Below are positions 21,914-29,415 of a stretch of 32,809 bases of DNA, in pieces (positions within the stretch are counted from its first letter, which is position 1; each line of letters opens with the position of its first letter). The position numbers and the translations under genes are program-made. Below the pieces are notes generated by a model. It was not told the DNA's origin, did not search any database, and worked only from the letters and a program-made list of their open reading frames with translations. This DNA is from Bacteriovoracaceae bacterium UBA4096 (lineage in GTDB: Bacteria; Bdellovibrionota; Bacteriovoracia; Bacteriovoracales; Bacteriovoracaceae). The DNA is taken from NCBI GenBank assembly GCA_002381945.1, contig DFXY01000062.1, positions 43,838 through 76,646 of the forward strand, given 5' to 3'.

Positions 21914-22351
21914 ATGGCCAAGAAAGCGACAAAGAAAGTATCAACTAAGAAAGCTCCTGCTAAAAAAGCTACTGCTAAAAAAGTAGCAACTAAGAAAGCA
22001 CCTGCTAAAAAAGCTACTGCTAAGAAAGTTGCAACTAAGAAAGCTGCTCCTGCTAAAAAAGCTACAGCTAAGAAAGCTCCTGCTAAGAAAGCAAAATCAG
22101 CTCGTAAGCCAAATGCTGCTTTCATGAAAACTCTTACTCCATCTGCAGATCTTGCAGCAGTAATTGGTTCAACAGCAGTTCCAAGAACTGAAGTTGTTAA
22201 GAAGCTTTGGGCCTACATCAAGAAGAACAATCTTCAAAATCCTAAGAACAAGAGAAACATCCTTGCTGATGAAAAACTTTCTAAAGTTTTCGGTAAGAAA
22301 GAAGTTACTATGTTCGAACTTGCTAGCCTTATTGGTAAGCACCTTAAGTAA
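21914..22351 (+). CDS. Histone H1-like SWIB-domain protein
   Basis: The product has 145 residues in two parts. Residues 1-67 are a lysine/alanine-rich, H1-like repetitive tail (repeats of KKAPAKKATAKK type) that should bind DNA without sequence specificity. Residues about 70-145 form a SWIB/MDM2-like domain (LAAVIGS, LWAYIKKNNLQNP, DEKLSKVFGKKE, MFELASLIGKHL). SWIB proteins with H1-like tails are known from chlamydiae and some other bacteria, where a nucleoid role is proposed. The start has GGAGG 6 bp upstream. Codon use is narrow (GCT, AAG/AAA), as in highly expressed genes. It stands alone, with a 213-bp leader region and a strong terminator. Confidence 0.88.
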   Translation: MAKKATKKVSTKKAPAKKATAKKVATKKAPAKKATAKKVATKKAAPAKKATAKKAPAKKAKSARKPNAAFMKTLTPSADLAAVIGSTAVPRTEVVKKLWAYIKKNNLQNPKNKRNILADEKLSKVFGKKEVTMFELASLIGKHLK

Positions 22352-22367
22352 TCTCTGATCTAAATTA

Positions 22368-22410
22368 GAGGCCAGCAGTTCTTCTCCGTCCTGCTGGCCT
22401 CTTTTTTTTT
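22368..22410 (+). terminator. Strong intrinsic terminator after the SWIB gene
   Basis: An 11-bp perfect stem, GAGGCCAGCAG (22368-22378) with CTGCTGGCCTC (22391-22401), has a 12-base loop and is followed by nine T residues. It ends one base before the stop codon of the convergent DUF488 gene and may partly serve it too. Confidence 0.95.
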
Positions 22411-22947
22411 CTATAAAGCTGGATAAGTAATTTTTTTTCGATAAACTTTGGCAAAGGCCGTAAGTTTATGGGCCCTAGTCTTTAAAATTCCGAAAATATC
22501 CAAAACATTAAAACCCTGAACTAAAAGAGCATCGCCCACTAATGACCTATGACATCTCCATGGCACAGCTTCAGCACACATGATGACAACTGTTTTTTCC
22601 CGGGCAAGCTCCATCAACACTTTTAAATTTTCCTTGAATTCTTTGGTTTGCATATAGTCAGCATAACCTCGAAAATTAAGATTCCGCCACGCAAGATTGA
22701 GTTCCATCCCCTTTGTGACCGAACGCCTTCCACCTAAACCATCCATGTGAAGGTACTCAATGTGATTTCTTAAGAGGTTCTTTTCCAAGCGGGCCTTGCC
22801 AAACTGAGGGCAATAGCGTGAACCTGGATAACTTCTAATATCGACTACAAGATCTATTTCGAATGACTTAAGTATCTTGATAAACTCGCGGGTGGTATGG
22901 GTAGAATGACCGATGGTATAAATGATTCTTTTTTTTTGGCCTATCAT
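22411..22947 (-). CDS. DUF488 family protein
   Basis: The 178-residue product matches DUF488: IYTIGHSTHTTREF at the start, LVVDIRSYPGSR, then near the C-terminus VIMCAEAVPWRCHRSLVGDAL with the conserved Cys-Ala-Glu and Cys-His-Arg. Members are small cytoplasmic proteins of unsettled function, often linked with nucleic acid or stress contexts. There is no Shine-Dalgarno before ATG 22947. It is divergent from the CNNM gene at 23034, the two sharing 86 bp. Confidence 0.9.
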   Translation of the reverse strand: MIGQKKRIIYTIGHSTHTTREFIKILKSFEIDLVVDIRSYPGSRYCPQFGKARLEKNLLRNHIEYLHMDGLGGRRSVTKGMELNLAWRNLNFRGYADYMQTKEFKENLKVLMELAREKTVVIMCAEAVPWRCHRSLVGDALLVQGFNVLDIFGILKTRAHKLTAFAKVYRKKITYPAL

Positions 22948-23033
22948 TAATTCAGCTTAAAATAACCCATAGAAAGTTGAAATAAACCCAGCGTAAGCTT
23001 TTCATTACCCAATCAAATCAAGTAGGATGCACC

Positions 23034-24074
23034 ATGCTTGATCTCCTAATTGTGGCCCTCTGCCTCCTACTAAATGCTTTTTTTTCTGCTTACGAGATGG
23101 CCTTTGTGACTGTTTCTAAAGAGGAAGTCGACGAGCTGGAAGAAACAAAAAAAAATATTTCAAGACGACTCGATCGATTCAAAAAGAAACCAGAGCGGAC
23201 TTTATCCATCATTCAAATCGGGATTACACTGGTCGGCGCCATTGCCGCGGCAGTAGGAGGTACCGGAGCAGTGGAAAACCTTGAACCTTATTTAATAAAA
23301 AATCACCAATTATCCGCTTCAATGGCCGAAGGGATTGCCGTGACGATTGTCATTTTGCCGCTGACATATTTTAGTGTGGTTTTTGGAGAACTCCTGCCTA
23401 AAACAATTGCGCTAAAACATCCGACAAAGGTTTTAATTTTTGGAACAAGTGCCCTGAGCTTTATTGATAAAATGCTCTCACCTATAGTCACTTTCCTGGA
23501 AGTCTCAACCAATGTCCTGTTAAAGGCCATTGGAGTCAGCACTAAGATTGAAGAAGAGGATAGTTTTTCGCAAGTTATCGACATTGGCACTCTTCCGGAC
23601 TATCACCAGAAGTTTGTAGAAAATCTTGTCTCACTCAAATCCCGAAAAGTCTTAAAATCCATGCTCTCCTGGGAGAAAGTCATCTATCTGAACTTTAGTG
23701 ATAGCGAGGAAGAAGTCAGACTAAAGATCGCCAGTTATCCTCATTCCCGATTTCCTGTCATGGATGGAGATACCCTGGTTGGAATTTTAAATGTTAAAGA
23801 GATGCCGGCCAGAGACGCTAATATTCCATGGGAAGGCATATTACGGCCTGCCCTCAAGGTAGCAGCTGCTGATAAGGTGCTGGATGCTTTTCTAAAAATG
23901 CAGGCCAAACAAACTCATCTGGCCGTGGTCACCAGTGGCAATGAACATATTGTTGGTATCATCACTATCGAGGATATCCTGGAAGAAATCGTAGGTGATA
24001 TCTACGAGAAAATCGATATTTCCCGAACTTCGAAGATGTTGTCAAACCGAAGTAAGATCAATCTCAAAAGCTAG
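23034..24074 (+). CDS. CNNM/CorC-type membrane protein (DUF21 + CBS pair), short form
   Basis: The product has 346 residues. An N-terminal DUF21/CNNM membrane domain has about four hydrophobic segments (near 2-22, 60-80, 100-122, 130-150), including IQIGITLVGAIAAAVGG and VVFGELLPKTIAL. A cytoplasmic CBS-domain pair follows (SRFPVMDGDTLVGILNVKE and THLAVVTSGNEHIVGIITIED). The usual C-terminal CorC/HlyC domain is missing: the protein stops about 30 residues after the second CBS, while full relatives are about 420-440 residues. The family is tied to Mg2+/Co2+ efflux or resistance. AGGA lies about 7 bp upstream of the ATG. The stop overlaps that of the convergent lipoprotein gene. Confidence 0.9.
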   Translation: MLDLLIVALCLLLNAFFSAYEMAFVTVSKEEVDELEETKKNISRRLDRFKKKPERTLSIIQIGITLVGAIAAAVGGTGAVENLEPYLIKNHQLSASMAEGIAVTIVILPLTYFSVVFGELLPKTIALKHPTKVLIFGTSALSFIDKMLSPIVTFLEVSTNVLLKAIGVSTKIEEEDSFSQVIDIGTLPDYHQKFVENLVSLKSRKVLKSMLSWEKVIYLNFSDSEEEVRLKIASYPHSRFPVMDGDTLVGILNVKEMPARDANIPWEGILRPALKVAAADKVLDAFLKMQAKQTHLAVVTSGNEHIVGIITIEDILEEIVGDIYEKIDISRTSKMLSNRSKINLKS

Positions 24075-24679
24075 ATTTTCTTGAGATTTAAAGGCTTGAT
24101 CACAAGATTCTTGGTATCGAAGCCCTTCTCTTTCAGATAATTCCGTGCAGAAGTTGGATTCGTTTTATTGTAGGCTTCTTTGATATCAAAAATTTCCAGA
24201 TTAAGGCCAGAAGCTGTTTTTCTAATTCCTGAACGGATGGTGATGTCACCGATATAGATGTATCTGGCCTCTTTGCTGGTCTCAAGCGCAGTCCCAAAAA
24301 GCGGTTTGTGATGAATATCATCTCTCATAATGGCCATCGTCTCAACTCCATCAATCATGAACCGAATAGAGCGAATGCCGAAGTATTGAACATCTTTATT
24401 AGGTACTGACACCCAAAAATAATTATTACTCGGATCAACATTAGGAAAGGCCGTATCCGTTCCAAAGATGCCACCAGTCCGGTCTTTTGAAAGGGTATAA
24501 GTCAATTGCAGCTTACCTTTTACCGACTTGGGATTCAGATCAATAATTCTTCCGAAGATAATGGTGTTGGTGCTGTTACTTCTTTCGTTATGAAGAGCGG
24601 CCTTATTGCCTCCAGTAGGAGCTATCGCTGAACAGGCGCTAATGACAAGAGCAAGAGACAGAATCAAAAGATTTTTCAT
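24071..24679 (-). CDS. Predicted lipoprotein of unknown family
   Basis: The product has 202 residues with a lipoprotein signal (MKNLLILSLALVISAC), where Cys16 is the lipidation site. The mature part is beta-rich by pattern (IIFGRIIDLNP, LQLTYTLSKD, YFWVSVPNKD, YIYIGDITIRSG) and resembles no family I can name. Position +2 is Ser, which does not suggest inner-membrane retention. It is the last gene of the sufE-hemB group, 6 bp after the Spy-like gene. The plus-strand gene ends in the same CTAG. Confidence 0.7.
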   Translation of the reverse strand: MKNLLILSLALVISACSAIAPTGGNKAALHNERSNSTNTIIFGRIIDLNPKSVKGKLQLTYTLSKDRTGGIFGTDTAFPNVDPSNNYFWVSVPNKDVQYFGIRSIRFMIDGVETMAIMRDDIHHKPLFGTALETSKEARYIYIGDITIRSGIRKTASGLNLEIFDIKEAYNKTNPTSARNYLKEKGFDTKNLVIKPLNLKKI

Positions 24680-24685
24680 ACGTTT

Positions 24686-25264
24686 CTATATCCCCATAAA
24701 TGTAAATGGCCGGTTCTCTTCCGTTTGAAGTTTGAACCCTTTTTCATTATAACTCTCACGGTATTTTTGGTACCGCTCCCAGTTCTTTTTCCCGTGAAGA
24801 TTCTCTAACTGTTTGTGAAAATTTTCTTCCAGATCAATCATCTTACGACGTTGATCAAAGCTCGGTTCCTGCATGGGTTTTTTTGGCCATAAAGTGGCAG
24901 TCTTTTGATAGAACTCTTCCCTCAGTTGACGGTGCTGAGCTATCTGCTCTTCACTGAGTCCCAGTTTATGGGTAAGAAAATCTGTCCGCTCAAACTCCAT
25001 CTTCTCGGCCGCATCCTGAAATTCAGAAGGCCCGAAAGTTTGGAACTCCGGAAGTTTTTCTTCAGTGGTTTTATCACTGGCAGCTTTTGAATCTTTGGTT
25101 TTGATTGGTGCAGGTAACGGTTCTGGATGAACATTTTTTTTACGGTCTGCATGAGTCTCGATAATAACTCTCTCAATGACCTCTTTTTCCGGCTTTCTAG
25201 TCAGAAGGAGGTAACCCAGAATCATATTAAGTGCGAGACTCGTCCCTAAAAGTATCTTCATCAT
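24686..25264 (-). CDS. Membrane-anchored Spy/CpxP-like (LTXXQ) periplasmic protein
   Basis: The product has 192 residues. One hydrophobic helix (about 3-21, GTSLALNMILGYLLL) is followed by a Lys/Pro-rich linker and a helical domain, with LGLSEEQIAQHRQLREEF and RRKMIDLEENFHKQLENL. The LSEEQ-type motif and repeated Arg/Lys-Glu helices resemble the LTXXQ family of periplasmic stress chaperones or metal sensors (Spy, CpxP, ZraP). The match is by pattern only. The ATG overlaps the hemB stop by 4 bp, so the two are translationally coupled. A functional link with haem synthesis is not evident. Confidence 0.65.
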   Translation of the reverse strand: MMKILLGTSLALNMILGYLLLTRKPEKEVIERVIIETHADRKKNVHPEPLPAPIKTKDSKAASDKTTEEKLPEFQTFGPSEFQDAAEKMEFERTDFLTHKLGLSEEQIAQHRQLREEFYQKTATLWPKKPMQEPSFDQRRKMIDLEENFHKQLENLHGKKNWERYQKYRESYNEKGFKLQTEENRPFTFMGI

Positions 25265-26241
25265 TTGTTTAAAAGGATTGCAGCTTCTTTTGCAAAGTAG
25301 GTAAGAATGATATCTGCACCGGCACGTCGGAAACTCATAAGAGATTCCAAAATAACTCTATCGTTATCAAGCCATCCATTTTGGGCGGCGGCCTTCACCA
25401 TGGCATATTCCCCACTCACATTATAGGCAGCAATCGGCAGAGTGCTGAGCTCTTTTAACCGATAGATAATATCTAAATAAGGTAGACCTGGTTTTACCAT
25501 CAGGATGTCGGCACCTTCAGCTTCATCCAATTGAGCTTCACGCAGGGCCTCATTACTGTTAGCGGGGTCCATTTGATAAGTTTTTTTATCACCTTTTTTT
25601 GGAGCGGAATCCAGAGCGTCTCTGAAAGGTCCATAAAAAGCCGAAGCATACTTGGCGGTATAGCTCATGATGAGAGTGTTGGTGAAATTTGTTTCATCCA
25701 GCGCCTCTCTCAGATAGCCCACTCGTCCATCCATCATGTCAGAAGGTCCGATGATATCAGCTCCGGCCTCGGCACTACAGATGGCCTGCTTGGCCAGCAC
25801 TTCCAAAGTGGGGTCATTTAAGATTTCACCGGTTTTTGGATCTACCAAACCGTCATGTCCTTCACTGGAATAAGGATCAAGAGCAATATCGGCCATCACC
25901 ATCATATCCGGCAAGGCCTCTTTAACAGCGCGGATAGCACGGGCATTGATTCCATCCCGGTTATAGGCCTCACGAGCATCAGGTGTTTTTAATTTTTCAT
26001 CAATCGCTGGAAAGAGATCGATACAGCGAACTCCCAAGCTATAAAGAAGTTTGGCCTCTTTTACTAATTCATCAATAGAAAGTCGGTTTTGCCCCGGCAT
26101 GGATTTAACCGGTATCACCTGATTTTTTCCTTCAATCACAAATAATGGAGCGATGAAATGATCAGGCGAGAGATGAGTTTCACGAATCATGGAACGAATA
26201 TGTTCATGGCGACGATTACGTCTTGGACGATTAAGCATCAT
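25261..26241 (-). CDS. hemB: Delta-aminolevulinic acid dehydratase (porphobilinogen synthase)
   Basis: This enzyme of 326 residues condenses two 5-aminolevulinate molecules to porphobilinogen in tetrapyrrole synthesis. Both Schiff-base lysines are visible (SYTAKYASAFYGPFR and ILMVKPGLPYLD). GPSDMMDGRV and FPAIDEKLK are also family marks. The active-site metal loop reads DIALDPYSSEGHDG, with Asp instead of the zinc-binding cysteines, so this is the non-zinc, Mg-type form known from Pseudomonas. Its start lies 2 bp after sufE. Confidence 0.96.
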   Translation of the reverse strand: MMLNRPRRNRRHEHIRSMIRETHLSPDHFIAPLFVIEGKNQVIPVKSMPGQNRLSIDELVKEAKLLYSLGVRCIDLFPAIDEKLKTPDAREAYNRDGINARAIRAVKEALPDMMVMADIALDPYSSEGHDGLVDPKTGEILNDPTLEVLAKQAICSAEAGADIIGPSDMMDGRVGYLREALDETNFTNTLIMSYTAKYASAFYGPFRDALDSAPKKGDKKTYQMDPANSNEALREAQLDEAEGADILMVKPGLPYLDIIYRLKELSTLPIAAYNVSGEYAMVKAAAQNGWLDNDRVILESLMSFRRAGADIILTYFAKEAAILLNK

Positions 26242-26243
26242 GT

Positions 26244-26663
26244 TTAAACCTTTTGCATGGATTTAAAAACTAAAGCATACATCTGCATCTGTTTCATCAT
26301 GGCCGCAAGACCATTTGAACGATTCATCGACAGGTGCTCAGTAATACCAACTTCTTTAAGAAATTCTGGTTTGGTAGCAAGGATCTCTTCGGGGGTTGCA
26401 TCTGAGTAAACGCTCACAAGAAGACCCACAATACCTTTTACTAAAAGTGCATCAGAGTCCGCATAAAAATAAACCCGCCCATCTTTGAATTCCGGATACA
26501 GCCATACTTGTGACTGACAGCCTTTGACTTTGTACTTGTCTTCGCGCTTGTCTTCCGGAAATGGGGCCAGGTCTCGACCTAAATGGATGAGTTCTTTGTA
26601 ACGGTCTTCCCAGTCTTTGTACTGGAGAAAACGTTCTTTTACTTGAGTAGTTCTCTCTAGCAT
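26244..26663 (-). CDS. sufE: SufE family cysteine desulfurase sulfur acceptor
   Basis: The 139-residue product matches SufE in length. It takes persulfide sulfur from the SufS desulfurase and passes it on for Fe-S cluster assembly. Cys49 in VKGCQSQVWL is the acceptor. DLAPFPEDKR and the C-terminal LSMNRSNGLAAMM with its helix are also family marks. ATG 26663 is used; an in-frame TTG at 26711 would add 16 non-conserved residues. It is the first gene of the group sufE-hemB-spy-like-lipoprotein. No other suf gene is present in the window. Confidence 0.92.
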   Translation of the reverse strand: MLERTTQVKERFLQYKDWEDRYKELIHLGRDLAPFPEDKREDKYKVKGCQSQVWLYPEFKDGRVYFYADSDALLVKGIVGLLVSVYSDATPEEILATKPEFLKEVGITEHLSMNRSNGLAAMMKQMQMYALVFKSMQKV

Positions 26664-26806
26664 ATTCACGTAACTTCCCTTGGTTGGCCCCGTAGTATGC
26701 CCCTGTCGCAAGACTTAGTCAAAAGACTCAATAAATTTCGGTGGGGACCTTAAAGCTTTTGTCTCTGTGCACCGAAATAGTATGGGAGACAAAAGGAAGA
26801 GTGCAA

Positions 26807-27928
26807 ATGGCCACTTTAGACTTAAAACCATTAAGTGATGAAACTATCGATAAGATGGGTTTCAATAACCATGATTTATGGATGGTGAGAATCGGTAAAG
26901 AGGTCCTGGGACCTTATGAAACCGAATCTCTGAAGCAGTACGCTTTTGAGAATGAGGATCTCTTTATTGATGCCCTGGCATCTCGCATGGACAGTCATCA
27001 GTTCCTCCCATTCTGGAATCATCCTATTTTTCAACGACGTCAACCCCAAGTAGTAGGGAGTATTCCTCACGAAGGTCATTTTTGGTTACTGGAAACCGGT
27101 CAAAAATCAGGCCCTTTTAGTTTTCAGGATATTGATAAAAAAATTGAAATGGGACTTTTAGTGATGACCGATCACATCTCAACAGATGAGGGTCATCACT
27201 GGAAAAAGATTTTTGAACTTGAAGGCTTTGATCGCAGGCTTCATAGCGTGGATGAGCTTCCTATGGCCCCAACTGAAGCAAGTTTTCAAAAGGCCAAACT
27301 GCAGCTAGTGGAAAAATTGGAGAAACCCAAATCCCATACGCAAGAAGAACTGGCCGAAATGTGCCATATTGGTCAGCAAAAAGGCAAAGTTTTAACCCTG
27401 AAGCTCGATGAGCTCACTCTTCATTCGATTAAACCTACAACCGAAGTAAGTGGATCTCTGAGATGGGCGGTTCCAGGTGCTGCTGCGGCGGTCATCATCC
27501 TCCTTACTACAGGATATTTCACCTTCGCTCCGGAATTAACCCCGCTTCCTACGAAGGCGGAAGTGGCCGCTAAAGAGAAAAAACCATTCTATCAAAGACC
27601 TCAAGCTAACCCCTCACCCCAAGGTGTAATTCCCGATATTCAAAGAGCGCCTGCCAGTGTGGGAAATGTTAATCCGACTTCAAGCCGTGCCTTTAATCAG
27701 GATTCTCGCTATCCAACGATTATGGAAACACATAATTATGAGCAACCTTTTGATGATCGTGCTAATGACCAATACGGGCATTCTGATCCCATGAATGAAT
27801 CTCCTGCGCCGGAAGTACATTCTTTAATTAATACCAGTCAGACTGAAGAACAATCCCTTGATGCTGCCATGAATGGCATTCAGCAGCCCATTGATCAACC
27901 GGTGATTGAAGAAGCATCTGATTTCTAG
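26807..27928 (+). CDS. Membrane protein with two GYF_2 (DUF4339) domains
   Basis: The product has 373 residues. Two GYF_2-like modules (about 20-70 and 92-145) each show the Trp, then GP-[YF], then bulky-residue pattern: LWMVRIGKEVLGPY and HFWLLETGQKSGPF with HHWKKIF. A coiled, acidic stretch follows, then one transmembrane helix near 220-243 (AVPGAAAAVIILLTTGYF). The last 130 residues are Pro/Asn/Gln-rich and disordered. GYF_2 domains are thought to bind peptides. The orientation (domains before the helix, no signal peptide) suggests cytoplasmic GYF domains and an exported tail. GGAAG lies upstream of ATG 26807, which is used in place of an earlier in-frame TTG/ATG-like start. It overlaps the start region of tmk. 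Confidence 0.75.
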   Translation: MATLDLKPLSDETIDKMGFNNHDLWMVRIGKEVLGPYETESLKQYAFENEDLFIDALASRMDSHQFLPFWNHPIFQRRQPQVVGSIPHEGHFWLLETGQKSGPFSFQDIDKKIEMGLLVMTDHISTDEGHHWKKIFELEGFDRRLHSVDELPMAPTEASFQKAKLQLVEKLEKPKSHTQEELAEMCHIGQQKGKVLTLKLDELTLHSIKPTTEVSGSLRWAVPGAAAAVIILLTTGYFTFAPELTPLPTKAEVAAKEKKPFYQRPQANPSPQGVIPDIQRAPASVGNVNPTSSRAFNQDSRYPTIMETHNYEQPFDDRANDQYGHSDPMNESPAPEVHSLINTSQTEEQSLDAAMNGIQQPIDQPVIEEASDF

Positions 27929-27941
27929 TAAGCTCTCTCTG

Positions 27942-28595
27942 GTGAAAAACAAATATAGAAACCCAGAAACTCCAGGCAGTCTCTTTCTTTCCCTTGAAGG
28001 GATTGAAGGTTCAGGCAAGACCACTCAAATCAAGGCAATTGAATCTTTTGTGAAAAATAAAGGGATGCGGGTTTTAACTCTAAGGGAGCCTGGTGGAACG
28101 ACTTTTGGAGAAAAGCTTCGTGAAGCGATCCTTCAAAGTGAAACTCCCCTTCATCCTCTGGCCGAATGTCATCTCTTTCTTGCCAGCCGTGCTCAACTCT
28201 TAAATGAAAAAATCCTGCCCTTTCTTTTGCAACCGGGATCCGTAGTTATACTGGACCGTTATATTGATTCTACTCTGGCCTATCAAGGGAACGCCCGAAG
28301 ACTGGGTTATGAAACCATCTTAACCCTTCATCAGTTTGAACCGCTGAATCTACTTCCCCATCGCACTTATTTTTTAGATATTGGACTTGAAACTTCAATG
28401 GAGCGCCAAAAGACCAGAGGGAATCAAAAAGATTATTTTGAATCCCAAAAACAGGAGTTCTATCAAAATCTTCTGGATGGATATCGCGAAGTCTCAGAAA
28501 TTTTTCCAGAACGTATTCTTAAAGTTAACGCAGAAAATACGCCAGATAAGGTCACTCAATTGATCATCAGCGACCTGGAGAAAATCCTTCCATGA
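27942..28595 (+). CDS. tmk: Thymidylate kinase
   Basis: The 217-residue enzyme phosphorylates dTMP to dTDP. It has the P-loop GIEGSGKTT, the substrate loop REPGGTTFGEKLR, the DRYIDSTLAYQG motif, and a lid region (RGNQKDYFE). I start at GTG 27942, 13 bp after the stop of the GYF_2 gene, because length and P-loop position then match the family. An in-frame TTG at 27906 would give a 22-bp overlap. Neither has a strong Shine-Dalgarno. Its end overlaps holB by 4 bp. Confidence 0.93.
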   Translation: MKNKYRNPETPGSLFLSLEGIEGSGKTTQIKAIESFVKNKGMRVLTLREPGGTTFGEKLREAILQSETPLHPLAECHLFLASRAQLLNEKILPFLLQPGSVVILDRYIDSTLAYQGNARRLGYETILTLHQFEPLNLLPHRTYFLDIGLETSMERQKTRGNQKDYFESQKQEFYQNLLDGYREVSEIFPERILKVNAENTPDKVTQLIISDLEKILP

Positions 28596-29368
28596 ATCTA
28601 GAGCAAATCCTTTTAGAGAAGGCAAAAAACCAAGAGCTAGGACACTTCTACATTCTGGAGACCTCGGCCCCGGAATCATTGGCCCATGGAAAACTACTGT
28701 CTTTCGTTCATGACTTTATTCGTGAGTATTATCAAAAAGTGGAAGGTCACAAACAAAGTCTTAACCATCTCATGGACCACCCGGATGTTTTTGTCCTGGG
28801 TAACCTGGGACAAGTTGACGAAGAAAAAAACGATAAATTTTTTAAAGTGGAAGAAGCAGAAGGCCTTGCCCGATTTTTTGAATTTAAACCTGTTCAGGGA
28901 AAAAGAAAATTCGCTGTTATTACCGACGGGCATAGAATCAATCCTACCGTGGCCAATAAATGGCTCAAACTTCTGGAAGAACCTTATGGCACTTCCACTA
29001 TCTTCCTGCTCAATCCGCGGGGAGGTCAACTGCTTCCAACCATTCACTCCCGCGCCATCCACTTAAGACTTCCGACTAAACCAGATCCATTGGAATTTTC
29101 TAACTGGAATGAAATGCTGATCGACCTTAAACAAATGACGCTCTCCCAATTTTTAGAAAATTATGGCCGAAGTGAGCCTAACCTTTCCTACTGGGTAAAT
29201 GAACTCATCAGCTGGGAATCTGAGCAAATCGATAGCCCCGTTCCAAAGCAGAAATTAGAAAGCTTTCTGAAGGATTTTCAGGAAATGGAGACCTTCCATC
29301 AACCAACTGCAACAAAATGGACCCTGTTCTATTCTCATGTTCGGGATCATGTTTTACCACGTCTGTAG
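28592..29368 (+). CDS. holB: DNA polymerase III delta-prime subunit-like clamp-loader protein
   Basis: The 258-residue product is short for HolB (E. coli has 334). The central AAA+ part is recognisable: DHPDVFVLG, FAVITDGHRINPTVANKWLKLLEEP, STIFLLNP, and LLPTIHSRAIHLRLP, where HSRA stands for the arginine-containing SRC motif. There is no Walker A motif or zinc module, as expected for an ATPase-dead delta-prime. Clamp-loader delta-prime positions the arginine finger for the tau/gamma ATPase. Coupling to tmk by a 4-bp overlap and ricT downstream repeats a known bacterial gene order. Confidence 0.88.
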   Translation: MNLEQILLEKAKNQELGHFYILETSAPESLAHGKLLSFVHDFIREYYQKVEGHKQSLNHLMDHPDVFVLGNLGQVDEEKNDKFFKVEEAEGLARFFEFKPVQGKRKFAVITDGHRINPTVANKWLKLLEEPYGTSTIFLLNPRGGQLLPTIHSRAIHLRLPTKPDPLEFSNWNEMLIDLKQMTLSQFLENYGRSEPNLSYWVNELISWESEQIDSPVPKQKLESFLKDFQEMETFHQPTATKWTLFYSHVRDHVLPRL

Positions 29369-29415
29369 GCAATGGAATCATTGACATAGCACAGGATTAC
29401 TCACAGAATAGCTAG

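Noticed and set aside
21914..22110. Short repeats in the SWIB gene that look like a repeat array
   Set aside because: They are codon-level repeats of the Lys/Ala tail without spacers, so not CRISPR. The hydrophobic minus-strand frame over them (21874-22125) is a shadow.
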